Shown: positions 50,189 to 59,976, numbered from the stretch's first letter. The stretch is 64,000 nt of DNA from Gaiellasilicea sp963765705 (GCA_963765705.1 CAVXXJ010000004.1:62001-126000), one strand, 5' to 3'. Notes: a model not told the origin generated them from the sequence alone. Made by a program: numbers and translations.

Positions 50189-51200
50189 CAGGCGAGCTCC
50201 GCGACGTCTGCCTCGCGGGCGACGACGATGATGTTGTCGCCCTGCTCGGTGGTGGCGACTGCACGGACGACGCAGACGATCCCGTCGGTCCTCGCGTGGA
50301 TGGTCTCCGGCTCCCGGTCGAGCCGCTCGAGGAAGTGCATCCGGCCGACCGGCTCACCCGCCTGGACGCGCTGGCCGAGGTCGACGAGCGTCTCGAAGAG
50401 ACCCGACTCGGGCGCGGGAACGATAGTTTTCGGGCTCGGTCGCCATCAGGAGCGTCGGCGGCGACTCGCGCCTGACGGGCTCGCCCTCGAGCACGCCGAA
50501 GTGCCGGAGCACGTTCGCGAGGCCGCTCGCGGCGAGGCGGTGGATCTCGGCCGTGACGTGGCCGCCGCCGCCGAGCTCGGTGCTGACGACGATCTTCCCC
50601 TGCCGCTCCGCTTCGCTGACGAGCAGGCCGGTGCCACCGATGTCGATGTAGACGCAGCACCAGTCGGTGTTCCACGCGAGCATCCCGTCGACCATCTGCC
50701 GCCGCTGCGTCGGGTCGTCGACCCAGTGCATCTCGGACCACGGCAGGTGGAGCGAGTTGCGCCCGCCGCTGTGGATGTCGACGATCACGTCCGCCAGCGG
50801 GAAGAGCTCGGTCGAGAGATAGTGGGCGAGCTGCTCGTCGGCCGGGCCGGTCGGAGAGCCCGGGAACGAGCGGTTCAGGTTCGCGCCCGAAGGCCAGAGG
50901 CGCGTGTAGGCGCGCGAGGCCTCCGGGCGAGGCGCAGGGGATCACGATCACGCGGCCCGTGACCTGCTCCGGCTGGAGCTCCCGAGCGAGATTGAGCGCG
51001 GCGATCTGGCCCTCCGGCTCGTCGCCGTGCACGCCGCCGATCACGAGCGCCGTCGGGCCTGCGCCGTTCGCGACGGAGACGATCGGGATCATCAGACCCG
51101 ACCAGCCGGCGACGTTCGACGAGCGCGGCACCCGCAGCATCCCGACCTGCTTCCCGTCCGCCGTCGGGTCGATCGTGCAGGAAACCGGAGAGTCGCCCAT
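50188..51200 (-). CDS. Succinylglutamate desuccinylase/aspartoacylase-like deacylase 1, two frameshifts
   Basis: About 337 codons in three frames: VSCTIDPTADGKQVGMLRVP to IPCASP, shift near 50930, EASRAYTRLWPSGANLNRSF to LMATEPENYRS, shift near 50420, then IVPAPESGLFETLVDLGQRV to the stop at 50188. Zinc ligands of M14-type deacylases are present: GGVHGDEPEGQ (H..E) and DIHSGGRNS (H). It parallels the intact paralogue at 53720-54760 throughout. First gene of the minus arm, with its ATG 91 bp from the divergent TTG start. Indels are single bases. Confidence 0.85.
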
Positions 51201-51221
51201 TGCCCGCAGGCGACTCTAGAG

Positions 51222-51253
51222 GATTGTTGACAATTTCGCTATGATCGACAATC
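51222..51253. promoter_or_regulatory. Palindromic operator-like control region of the divergent catabolic operons
   Basis: GATTGT at 51222-51227 and ACAATC at 51248-51253 form an outer inverted repeat, and ATTGT-TG-ACAAT at 51223-51234 is a perfect palindrome containing a TTGACA -35-like hexamer. A TATGAT hexamer lies between. It is the only AT-rich patch between the divergent starts, and resembles operators of GntR/FCD repressors, though no regulator gene is in the island. Confidence 0.55.
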
Positions 51254-51290
51254 TGAACCGGCCATCCGGCATCGTTCCGAGGAGCCCTGC

Positions 51291-52425
51291 TTGAAGATCA
51301 CCGATGTCGAGGCCGTTGTCCTGCGGCAATCCGCCGTGAACGAGGGGATTGCGGACGGCAGCCAGGACGACCTCGTCATCCTGGTCCACACCGACGAGGG
51401 GATCACCGGCATCGGCGAGGTCGACTCGGCGCCCGACGCCGTCGCGGCGCTCGTGCACGCCCCCGCGCTCGCACGCGATCGCGAACAGCCTGCGCGAGCT
51501 GCTGATCGGCGAGGACCCGCTCGACGTCGAGCGGCTCTGGGACAAGATGTACCGCGGCGTCATCTTCATCGGCCGCCGCGGGATCGCGATCCACGCGATC
51601 AGCGGCATCGACATCGCTCTCTGGGACATCAAGGGCAAGGCGCTCGGCAAGCCGGTCTGCGAGCTGCTCGGCACCGTCAAGCACGAGCGGATCCGCGCCT
51701 ACGCGTCCCGGCTGATGCCGGACACGACCGAGGAGGTCACCGAGGCCGTCGCCGCGCTCCGCGAGCAGGGCTACACGGCGGTGAAGCTCGGCTGGGGCCC
51801 GCTCGGACAGGACCCCGACCACGACGTCCGCCTCGCCGCCGCCGCCCGCGAGGCCGGCGGAGACGGCGTCGAGATCATGATCGACGCCGGGCTCGGCTAC
51901 GTCGCCGACGCACGCACGGCGATCCACGTCGCGCGCGAGCTCGAGCAACTCGGCGTCTACTGGCTCGAGGAGCCGTTCGAGCCGGACGAGTACGAGGCCT
52001 ACGCCCAGCTCGCGGACGCTGTCGACCTGACGATCGCCGCCGGCGAGCAGGACGCGACCCGCTGGGGCTTCCGCGAGCTGATCGAGCGCGGCCACGTCGA
52101 CCTGATCCAGCCCGACGTCACCCGGTGCGGTGGAATCACCGAGATGATGCGGATCGCGGCGCTGGCGGAGGAGCACGGCGTGGCGCTCGTCCCGCACGCC
52201 TGGAAGAGTGGGATCATCAAGGCGGCCTCGCTGCACGTGAACGCCGTGCTGGCCGGGGCGCTCTTCCAGGAGTACTGCGTCGCGGAGACCGAGATCAACA
52301 CGAAGCTGACCCAGCAGCTGCTGCCGATCGAGGCGGACGGCTACGTCCCGGTCCCGACCGCGCCCGGACTCGGAATCGATCTCGACGAGGACGTCTTCTC
52401 GTCCCTACGCGTGGAGGCACGATGA
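51291..52425 (+). CDS. Enolase-superfamily (MR/MLE) enzyme, one frameshift
   Basis: About 378 codons from TTG 51291 with GAGGAG upstream. The N-terminal capping domain (KITDVEAVVLRQSAVNEGIA; DLVILVHTDEGITGIGEVDS) is in one frame to about 51475; the rest, from HAIANSLRELLIGEDPLDVE, in another. Barrel residues: TAVKLGWGPLG, EIMIDAGLGYV, VYWLEEPFEPDEY, LTIAAGEQDATRWGF, IQPDVTRCGGITE and LVPHAWKSGI. It differs from the two other MR/MLE enzymes of the window in the PHAWKSGI block, so a different substrate is likely. First gene of the plus arm. Confidence 0.83.
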
Positions 52426-53723
52426 CTCAGATCTCATCCGAAGCCGCCGCGGCGCTCGCCGCCCGCGCGGCCGCCGTCATCCCGGGCGGCGTGAACAGCG
52501 GCCAGCGCCGCGTCCCCGGCCTCGAGGACCTCGTCGTCACCGCGACGAGCGGCTCGACCTTCACCGACGCGGAGGGCCGCGTCTACACCGACTACCACTC
52601 CGCTTTCGGCCCGCCGCTCCTCGGCCACAACGACCCCGACGTCGATGCGGCGGTCGTGAACGCGTCCAGCCTGATGGGCGTCGGCGTCACTCCGGTCGAG
52701 ATCGAGCTCGCCGAGCGGCTCGTCGACGCCGTCCCCTCGCTCGAGAAGGTGCTGCTGACCGCGACCGGGAGCGAGGCGACCTTCCACGCGCTCCGGCTCG
52801 CGCGCACGGTCACCGGACGCCGCCACGTGATCAAGTTCCAGGGCTGCTACCACGGCTGGCACGACTCGGTGGCGATGAACGTGATCTCCCCCGCCGAGCG
52901 CGTCGGCGGCAAGGACCCGCTCTCGCAGGGGATCCTGCAGGAGGTGCTGGACGCGACGATCGTCTGCCGCTTCAACGACGCGGACGACGTCGAGCGCGCG
53001 CTGACCGACCACGACGTCGCCGCGATCATCCTCGAGCCGATCCCGCACAACATCGGCGCCGTGCTGCCGAAGCCCGGCTTCCTCGAGCGGCTGCGCGAGC
53101 TCGCGACCAAGCACGGCACGGTGCTCGTCTTCGACGAGGTGATCACAGGCTTCCGCCACGGTCTCGGCGGCTACCAGGCGATCGCCGGCGTCACGCCCGA
53201 CCTGACGACGCTCGGGAAGGCGATGGCGAACGGCTGGCCGGTCTCCGCGCTCGGCGGCAAGGCCGAGCTGATGGACCTGTTCTCGACCACGCCCGGGCAG
53301 CCCGCCTTCTTCGCCGGCACCTTCAACGGGCATCCCGCGACGACCGCGGCCGCGCTGGCGACGCTCGACAAGCTCCAGCGCGAGCCCGTGCACGAGCACG
53401 TCTTCAGGCTCGGCGAGCGCACCCGCGAAGGGCTGCGCGACCTCTACGCGCGGCTCGGCGTGCCGGTCGTCGTCGCCGGCTTCGGCTCGGTCTTCGTCAC
53501 CTACTTCCTCGAGGGGCCGGTCGAGAGCTACGACGACCTGCTCCGGAACGACGTCGACCTGTTCGTCGGCTACCGGCGCGAGCTGATGCGCCACGGGATC
53601 TTCGAGCTGCCGCTGAACCTGAAGCGGAGCCACTTCTCGTACGCGCACACCGACGAGGACGTCGATCGCCTGCTCGAGGCGACCGAGACCGCGGTCGCCG
53701 CGGCGCTGGCAGCACGCGCGTGA
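52422..53723 (+). CDS. Class III (glutamate-1-semialdehyde aminomutase-like) aminotransferase
   Basis: 433 residues, ATG overlapping the enolase-family stop. PLP enzyme of fold type I: VIPGGVNSGQRRVPG at the start, LLTATGSEATFHALRLAR, FQGCYHGWHDSVAMN, VLVFDEVITGFRHGLGGYQ (PLP ring Asp), and the Schiff-base Lys in LTTLGKAMANGWPVSALGG. It interconverts an amine and carbonyl in the pathway. Because heme genes are absent here, a catabolic transaminase is more likely than HemL. Intact. Confidence 0.92.
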   Translation: MTQISSEAAAALAARAAAVIPGGVNSGQRRVPGLEDLVVTATSGSTFTDAEGRVYTDYHSAFGPPLLGHNDPDVDAAVVNASSLMGVGVTPVEIELAERLVDAVPSLEKVLLTATGSEATFHALRLARTVTGRRHVIKFQGCYHGWHDSVAMNVISPAERVGGKDPLSQGILQEVLDATIVCRFNDADDVERALTDHDVAAIILEPIPHNIGAVLPKPGFLERLRELATKHGTVLVFDEVITGFRHGLGGYQAIAGVTPDLTTLGKAMANGWPVSALGGKAELMDLFSTTPGQPAFFAGTFNGHPATTAAALATLDKLQREPVHEHVFRLGERTREGLRDLYARLGVPVVVAGFGSVFVTYFLEGPVESYDDLLRNDVDLFVGYRRELMRHGIFELPLNLKRSHFSYAHTDEDVDRLLEATETAVAAALAARA

Positions 53724-54760
53724 CAGCGGCCACCCAGGTCTCCTGCACGATCGACCTCTCGGCTCCGGGCAAGCAGCTCGGCCGGCTCCAGCTCCCGAAG
53801 ATCACGAACACCGGCGGCTGGGCGAGCACCTTCATCCCGATCGCGTCGGTCGCGAACGGGGACGGGCCGAACGTGCTCGTGCTCGCCGGAAACCACGGCG
53901 ACGAGTACGAGGGCCAGGTCGCGGCGCTGCGCCTGATCCAGGAGCTGGAGCCGGAGCAGGTCTCCGGGCGCGTCACGATCGTCCCCGTGCTCTCGACCGC
54001 GGCGTCGAAGGCGAACACGCGGATGTGGCCGTCGGGCGTGAACTTCAACCGCTCGTTCCCCGGCTCGCCCGACGGGCCGCCGAACGAGCAGCTCGCCGAC
54101 TACCTGACGCGCTTCCTCTTCCCGCCGGCGGACGTGATCATCGACATGCACTCCGGCGGGCGCACGGCCTGGTTCATCCCCTGCTCGCACATGCACGTCG
54201 TCGACGACGCCGAACAGCGCCGGGCGATGCTCGCCGGGATGCAGGCGTGGAACTCCGACTACCACTTCCTCTACATCGACGTCAACGGCACGGGGCTCCT
54301 CCCCGTCGAGGCCGAGAACCAGGGCAAGCTCGTGATCACGACCGAGCTCGGCGGCGGCGGACGCGTGCCGGCCGCCGTCCACGAGCTCGCCTGGAGCGGC
54401 CTCACGAACGTGCTCCGGCACGTCGGCCTGCTCGAGGGCGAGGTGCAGACGCGGGCCTCCCTCGGCAAGCCCGACGCCGTCATCCTCGACGGCCGCGATC
54501 CCGCCAACTACGTGATCGCGCCCGAGGACGGGATCTTCGAAGGCCTGCTCGAGCCGCCCGCCGACGTGCAGGCGGGCGACCCGGTCGCGCGGCTGTGGTT
54601 CCCCGACGACCCCGGCCGGCCGCCCGAGGTGCTGCGCGCGCCGGTCGACGGCGTGCTCGCCGTGATCCGCTCGATCCCGGCGACCGAGGCCGGCGACGGC
54701 CTCTTCACGACCGGCCAGCCCATCTCGCCCCAAGAGCTCATGGCACAGCAGCTCGCCTGA
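53720..54760 (+). CDS. Succinylglutamate desuccinylase/aspartoacylase-like deacylase 2
   Basis: 346 residues from GTG 53720 (GTGA overlap). Zinc ligands in LAGNHGDEYEGQ and DMHSGGRTAWFIP, followed by the substrate loop WPSGVNFNRSFPGSPDGPPN, and a C-terminal beta domain (GIFEGLLEPPADVQAGDPVA). It releases an acyl group from an N-acyl amino acid in the family. It is the intact paralogue of the frameshifted gene at 50188-51200; both begin with VSCTID, so the duplication covers the full length. Confidence 0.92.
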   Translation: MTAATQVSCTIDLSAPGKQLGRLQLPKITNTGGWASTFIPIASVANGDGPNVLVLAGNHGDEYEGQVAALRLIQELEPEQVSGRVTIVPVLSTAASKANTRMWPSGVNFNRSFPGSPDGPPNEQLADYLTRFLFPPADVIIDMHSGGRTAWFIPCSHMHVVDDAEQRRAMLAGMQAWNSDYHFLYIDVNGTGLLPVEAENQGKLVITTELGGGGRVPAAVHELAWSGLTNVLRHVGLLEGEVQTRASLGKPDAVILDGRDPANYVIAPEDGIFEGLLEPPADVQAGDPVARLWFPDDPGRPPEVLRAPVDGVLAVIRSIPATEAGDGLFTTGQPISPQELMAQQLA

Positions 54761-54771
54761 CGTGAGGCGTC

Positions 54772-56029
54772 TTGGCGTGGCTCGGCGGACGGACGTTCGC
54801 GAGCCTGCGCAACCACCGCAACTTCCGGCTCTACTTCTTCAGCCACGCCGTGTCGTTCTCCGGCACGTGGATGCAGCAGATCGCCGCGTACTGGCTCGTG
54901 CTGGAGCTGACCGGCTCTCCGGTCGCCGTCGGCTCGCTCGCGCTGGCACAGGCGCTGCCCGTGACCATGTTCGGGCTCTTCGTCGGCTCGGTGATCGACC
55001 GCTTCGACGTCCGCCGGCTGCTGATCGTGACGGAGTCGCTCCTGAGCCTCGGCGCAGCCACGCTGGCCGTGCTCACGCTGACGGGCAACGTCGCGCTCTG
55101 GCACGTGTACGTGATCGCAACCTTCCAGGGGCTCGTCCTCCTGGTGGACAACCCGTCGCGGCACACGCTCGTCTTCCGGATCGTCGGCGAGGCGGACCTC
55201 CCCAACGCGGTCGCCCTCAGCTCCGCTCTCGGCACGATGGCGCGCATCGCCGGGCCCGGCCTCGGCGGGCTCGTCGTCGCCCTCGGCGGGGACGGGCGAG
55301 GCCTTCGCCGTCAACTCGCTCAGCTACCTCGCCGTCGTCATCGCCCTGCTCGCGATGCGTCAGACCTGCGCCCGTACGTCCCGCCGGCGGTGCAGACCGG
55401 ATTTCGCAGCAGCATCAGGGTGATGCTCTCGTTCGTCCGCCGGTCGCGCCGGGTCGCCGTCGCGTTCTTCACGGTGCTCGCGGTGAGCACGATCTCGTTC
55501 AACTTCGACGTGCTGCTGCCGCTGGTGGCCAGGCGGACGCTCGACGCCGACGCCGACGTGTTCGGCCTGATCGCAGCCGTGTTCGGCGCGGGCGCTCTCT
55601 GCGGCGCGCTCTTCCTCGCGACGCTCGGCAAGGCGAGCCTTCGCCTGCTCCTGGCCGGGGCGCGGCGGCTTCGGCGTGCTCGAGCTCGTCCTCGCCCCGC
55701 AGCACGAGCTCCTTGCGGTCTGCGCCCTGCTCTTCGCGACCGGCATTTGCTACATGCTCTGGGGCACGAGCGCGCTCGCGTCCTTGCAGCTCGCGGCGCC
55801 GCAGCACCTGCGCGGACAGGCGGCGAGCCTCTACTACTTCGCGTTCATGGGCGGCGCGCCGTTCGGCGGCCTGCTCGCCGGCTGGCTCACCTCGCACGGC
55901 GGCACCGAGCTCGCCTTCGCCGTGGCCGGATCGGCAGCTGTGCTCGTCAGCGTCGCCGGCGCCACGGCCCTCGGCATCAAGCCCCGAACCACTCGAATCG
56001 AAGGAGAATGGAATGCAGATCACGCATAG
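54772..56029 (+). CDS. MFS transporter, three frameshifts
   Basis: About 420 codons from a TTG at 54772. Helices read in order across frames: FRLYFFSHAVSFSGTWMQQI, LGTMARIAGPGLGGLVVALG, shift near 55295, AFAVNSLSYLAVVIALLAM, shift near 55370, AVAFFTVLAVSTISFNFDVL and AAVFGAGALCGALFLATLGK, shift near 55668, LAVCALLFATGICYMLWGTS and MGGAPFGGLLAGWLT. The pattern is that of the MFS_3 (EntS-like) group. In this operon it may import the substrate or export a product. Each shift is one base, suggestive of base-calling errors. Confidence 0.8.
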
Positions 56030-57384
56030 CTACACCCACTGCCGGTTCGGCGTCGCCACGCGGGACATCACGCCGCCGGTCGGGATCTATGCCCGCTCCT
56101 GGGGCGCGGCGACACACGACGCGGCCGAGGGCGTCCACCGCCCGTTCGCCGCCACGGCCGCGGTCTTCGCGCCGCTCGACGGCGACAAGCCGACGCTGGC
56201 GCTGGTCGCAGCCGACCTCGGCTGGTTCCAGCACATCCCGGACGAGCAGACCTTCCGCGCGACGATCCTGGAGCGCACCGGGCTGGACGAGGCCGCGCTG
56301 CTGATCAACATGTCGCACACGCATTCCGGCGCGAACATCAACTCGCAGCTGGCGGACAAGCCCGGCGGCGAGCTGATCGAGCCCTACATCGAGCAGCTGA
56401 CCGAGCAGATCGGCGCCGCGATCCTCGAGGCGCGCGCGGCGCTGGCTGCCCGCCTGGGTGATGTGGGGCACGGGCCGCTGCGCGCTGGCGACAAACCGGG
56501 ACTTCTGGGACGCCGACGCGCAGCGCTTCGCCGCCGGCTACAACCCCGACGAGCCTGCCGACGACACGCTGCTCGTCGCCAAGGTGACCGGCGAGGAGGG
56601 CGAGCTGCGCGCGACGCTGTTCAACTACGCCTGCCACCCGACGACGCTCGCCTGGGAGAACAGGCTGCTGTCGCCCGACTACATCGGCGCCGCCCGCGAG
56701 GTCCTGGAGAGCGCCTTCGGTGCGCCCGCCCTCTTCTTCCAGGGGGCCTCGGGCGAGCTCGCCCCGCGCGACGACTACGTCGGCGACACGGCGGTCGCCG
56801 ACCGCAACGGCCGCCAGCTCGGACACGCCGCGGCGGCGGCGATCGAGAACCTGCCGCCGCCCGGCACGCGGTTCGTCTACACGGGGATTCAGGCGTCCGG
56901 CGCCAACCTCGGCACGTGGGAGTACCAGCCGATCGACGCCGAGCCGGCCAACGAGAGACTGGCCGCGCAGGTCAGCCTCGTCCCGCTGCAGCGCAAGGAG
57001 GACCTCGGCGTCGTCGAGAGCCTGTCCGCCCCGGACTCGGTCCAGGAGCAGGAGAAGGCGCTGCGCCGCCGCTTCCTCAGCCAGGCGCTCGGCGACGGCC
57101 CGGTCTACGAGATGCCGGTCTGGACCTGGCGGCTCGGCGACGCACTCCTGGTCGCGATCCCGAACGAGCCGTACTCCATCCTCCAGGTCGAGCTGAGGCG
57201 GCGCTTCGCAGGAACGCCTCTGTTCGTGCTCGGAACGACCAACAGGACGATGGGCTACCTGTCGCCCGAGGAGACCTACGGCACGGGGCTCTACCAGGAG
57301 CAGCAGTCGCCCTTCGCGCCCGGCTGTCTCGAGCAGACGATCGAAGCCGCTGCTGAGGCGCTCGAAGGGTTGCGCGACAGCTAG
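56013..57384 (+). CDS. Neutral/alkaline ceramidase-like hydrolase 2, one frameshift
   Basis: About 457 codons, ATG 56013 after GAAGGAGA. The 5' part reads FGVATRDITPPVGIYARSWG, LALVAADLGWFQ and LLINMSHTHSGANINS (metal His pair), then the frame shifts near 56455, and VMWGTGRCALATNRDFWD, LFNYACHPTTLAWENR, LFFQGASGELAPRDDYVG follow. Same family as 47908-49278 but only distantly alike, so the two arms keep diverged copies. Last gene of the plus arm, 16 bases overlapping the MFS reading. Confidence 0.83.
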
Positions 57385-57497
57385 GTCGGCGAGCAAGTTT
57401 CCGCCTTCGCCTCGATCGAGGGATCCGCCGCGCTGCTCGCGCTGCCGAACGACGACTGATAGTTCGCCGCCACAGCTTCACGCTCAGAGGGGGATTC

Positions 57498-58241
57498 ATG
57501 TCGTCGAACAAGCCGTTCGGGCGCGCGTTGCTCGCGCTCGCAGCCGTGATCGCACTGTCACTCGGTACCGGTTGGAGCGGAGACGCCGCGGCGGAGGAGC
57601 CGGCCGCCACGATCACGCTGCTCGGTCCGGCCAGCGGTGGCACGGTCACGATCAAGCCGCTCCAGGCTGTCGCTTTCCGATGGGCAGTCGCGTGGCCGGT
57701 CGCACCGACCGGCACCGTCGTCTTCACGTGGGAGCTGGCGACGGATCCCGGGTTCACCCGTATCGCCTCGAGGGAGAACCACGCTTGCACGCTGGAGCAA
57801 GGCCCCAGCTGTTGGACGAGCTTCACGCCCGGCCGCGTCTACGAGCCCTACGGCACGAAGTGGTACTGGCGGGTTAGCGTCATCGGCGGCTCGACCAGCG
57901 CCACAGGGTCGTTCAAGGTGAACCTGCTTCGCGACACCGTCAAGCCGCGCGTTCGCGCAATGAGCAAGACCATCGTCCGCGGCTACGTCGCGACCTTCGT
58001 CGCACGGATGGCCGACGACCGCGGAGATCTACGGTTCCGCGCCACGCTCAGCTACCGCGGCCGGACCGTGATCACCGGCGCGTATCCCTTCACCACGATG
58101 GGCTGGGCCCGCCCGTTCGTCTTCGAGTCGGACAAGCCGCTCTCGAAGAGGGAGCCGACAGGCACCTATTCGTTCTGCGTCCAGGTCTGGGATCGGGGCG
58201 GCAACACCGCACGGCACTGCACCGGCGTCCTCGTGCGCTGA
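57498..58241 (+). CDS. Secreted protein of unknown function
   Basis: 247 residues, with a signal peptide (about 1-32, ALLALAAVIALSLGTGW) and a beta-sandwich-like body: TITLLGPASGGTVTIKPLQ, FRWAVAWPVAPTGTVVFTWE, then a second fibronectin-type unit DTVKPRVRAMSKTIVRG with GTYSFCVQVWDRGGNTARHC. Two Cys pairs may be disulfides. The layout resembles exported Ig/FnIII-like proteins of actinobacteria. A GGGGG lies 9 bp before the ATG. Confidence 0.75.
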   Translation: MSSNKPFGRALLALAAVIALSLGTGWSGDAAAEEPAATITLLGPASGGTVTIKPLQAVAFRWAVAWPVAPTGTVVFTWELATDPGFTRIASRENHACTLEQGPSCWTSFTPGRVYEPYGTKWYWRVSVIGGSTSATGSFKVNLLRDTVKPRVRAMSKTIVRGYVATFVARMADDRGDLRFRATLSYRGRTVITGAYPFTTMGWARPFVFESDKPLSKREPTGTYSFCVQVWDRGGNTARHCTGVLVR

Positions 58242-58250
58242 GGCGACACC

Positions 58251-58295
58251 CTAGGAGTCGCCGACACTGCGTCGGGCCAGTAGCGCTTCGGTGAC
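58251..58295 (-). pseudogene. Relic of an enolase-superfamily gene 3' end
   Basis: The minus-strand reading contains KRYWPD and, after a one-base slip, SVGDS and a stop, matching the C-terminal RYWPDGSVGDY of the enzyme at 60072-61223 and YADGSVGDW at 46737. Only about 15 codons survive. It shows that another copy of this gene type once stood here. Confidence 0.5.
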
Positions 58296-58426
58296 TGAAT
58301 GTGAGAGCGTCGGGCGGTGCGTCTCGGTTAGAGGCGGCCGAGGCGCAGAGGGTCGATCACCGCGAGCGTCGGGTGTCGCTGAGCGCGGGGTGAGACTAAC
58401 CCCAGCAGGAAGGGGAACTAGGAACC

Positions 58427-58810
58427 ATGCGCATCTTTCGACGAAAGCCTGACGACGAGCCGGTTGACATGAACGAGCGCTCGCCTCAGCTCGGTCTCAA
58501 GTACAAGGACTTGGCCGTCCTCGACCAGCTGATGAAAAACGGGGCCGATCTCACCGAGAGCAGGCACGTCATTTTCTACTCGTATGCCCCTGGCGAGGCC
58601 GTTGCGCAAGCCATGGGAGACGAAGCAGAGTCGAACAGCTTCGCCGCGACCATCAGCGAGCCGCTACCAGACTTCCCCGGTCAGTGGTCGGTACGTTGCG
58701 AGACACACGCCGTCCTGTCCCCAGAGTTCGTCCGTGATGCGGACGACTTCTTCCAAGGGCTCGCTGACCGGCACGGGGCAGAGTACGACGGCTGGGAGGC
58801 AAGCGTCTGA
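58427..58810 (+). CDS. RraB-like (ribonuclease E inhibitor) domain protein
   Basis: 127 residues with GGAAGGGGAACTAGGAACC before the ATG. RraB-type pattern: KDLAVLDQLMKNGADLTESR, HVIFYSYAPGEAVAQAM, PLPDFPGQWSVRCETHAVLS and a final LADRHGAEYDGWEASV. In Escherichia coli RraB binds RNase E; outside gammaproteobacteria the domain is common, and its role is unproven. The preceding GGGGT/ACCCC hairpin (58387-58403) is close to the ribosome site. Confidence 0.82.
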   Translation: MRIFRRKPDDEPVDMNERSPQLGLKYKDLAVLDQLMKNGADLTESRHVIFYSYAPGEAVAQAMGDEAESNSFAATISEPLPDFPGQWSVRCETHAVLSPEFVRDADDFFQGLADRHGAEYDGWEASV

Positions 58811-58897
58811 GGCTCGCTCACCTCGGCCAGCGTCCGGGAGTGCCACCTGTAGACAGACCTTGCGCGGCTTCCGGTTCAACAGCGACAGTGCGCGGCA

Positions 58898-59299
58898 ATG
58901 GACGAACCGGAACGGCATGAGTACACAGCTGCGCTGCGCATCTCCAGCGAACGGCTCAACCTCGCCGAGGTCGAAGCACGCCTCGGCAAAGGGACTGACG
59001 GGCGCGACATCGGTGACCCCGTCATGCCGCGGCGACCGGACGGTCCGAGGCGGCGCCAGACTCACTGGTCCATGAACAGCGCGATAGCGCGAACGCGGCC
59101 TCTCGACGAGCACATCGACGAACTCGTGACCTTCGCCGAGTCGCATCGAGAGTCCCTCGAGTCTTTGCAGGCGGACTGCCAGATCGACATCTTCTGCGGC
59201 GTCTTCAGCGGCGTCGGTCAAGGTGGGTTTGCCATCGAGCCCTCGCTCAGCCGACGTCTAGGCGATCTGAAACTCGCCGTCGAGTTCGACATCTACTAG
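58898..59299 (+). CDS. DUF4279-like protein
   Basis: 133 residues: EYTAALRISSERLNLAEVEA, RLGKGTDGRDIGD, THWSMNSA followed by LDEHIDELVTFAESHRESL, and an ending GDLKLAVEFDIY. The order (ligand-like N-terminal strands, W, LDEHI helix, final DIY) matches DUF4279, often found as an immunity-like or accessory protein near toxins. No toxin gene is adjacent here. Function unknown. Confidence 0.72.
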   Translation: MDEPERHEYTAALRISSERLNLAEVEARLGKGTDGRDIGDPVMPRRPDGPRRRQTHWSMNSAIARTRPLDEHIDELVTFAESHRESLESLQADCQIDIFCGVFSGVGQGGFAIEPSLSRRLGDLKLAVEFDIY

Positions 59300-59357
59300 C
59301 CGGATCGCTGAGGAGACCCGGTGCGCGGACTGAAGCGTGCGGCGACCGCACGCAACG

Positions 59358-59976
59358 TTAGAAGCACGGAAGGATGACGTCGATGTCCCCGACCTCGATA
59401 CGTTCGATGCGGCGCCCGAGGTGCACTTGGAGCAGGGTCATCGTCCGCCCCCGGCCCGAACTGAGCCAAGCGTCGAAGCAATCACCATCGAACGTGAAGC
59501 CGCGCCAGGTGCTCTTGCACCCTGAGGGGCCGACACCACCAGCCTCGTCAAGTCGAAGGCACCGATCGGCCGGGAGACGCGTTCCAACGCCAGTCCCGGT
59601 CGCGGTTCGGTAGTACGAGCTAGTCGTCTCGACTGTCTTTACCCGGTCGTCCACGAGTCCGACGCGGAGAAGCCCCCCCCCCGTGGATTCGGTAGAAGAC
59701 GCGAATGAGGGGTTTGCCGTGGTAACGGGTTCCGCCCGGGAAGTAGTCTTGCAGGACGTTGACGCCGTCCGGCTCGCCGTATCGCCGCTCGACCGTGAGC
59801 CGGTGCATACCCAGACGCACATCGCCGATCGACCCTCCGAAGACGATACGCGGCGACTCTTCCGCCGGCGCGGGATCGGTCCGGTTGGCGCTGTTGCATC
59901 CCGCCGCCGCGATCAGACTTGCGACTAGGAACACACCACACCTGGCAGACGGATACCGGCGAAGCGGCTGCACCAC
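59358..59976 (-). CDS. Secreted lipoprotein broken at a C10 homopolymer
   Basis: Two frames join into about 205 residues: a lipoprotein start (MVQPLRR, LIAAAGC lipobox) with SIGDVRLGMHRLTVERRYGE and YFPGGTRYHGKPLIRVFYRI, then, past the ten-C run at 59673-59682, LLRVGLVDDRVKTVETTSSY, GCKSTWRGFTFDGDCFDAW and GDIDVILPCF. A change of the run length restores one frame. It could be a sequencing error or phase-variable slippage. The repeated V.LGM.R..V....G pattern recalls SmpA/OmlA-like surface lipoproteins, but I cannot name the family. Confidence 0.7.
59673..59682 (+). repeat. Mononucleotide C10 tract inside a lipoprotein gene
   Basis: Ten consecutive C, the longest homopolymer I noticed in the window. 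It interrupts the reading frame of the lipoprotein at 59358-59976 at a point where both flanking parts are well formed. Confidence 0.85.

Noticed and set aside
52422..53723. Heme-pathway hemL
   Set aside because: Sequence resembles glutamate-1-semialdehyde aminomutase, but the operon is catabolic and no heme gene is near; the general class III call is safer.
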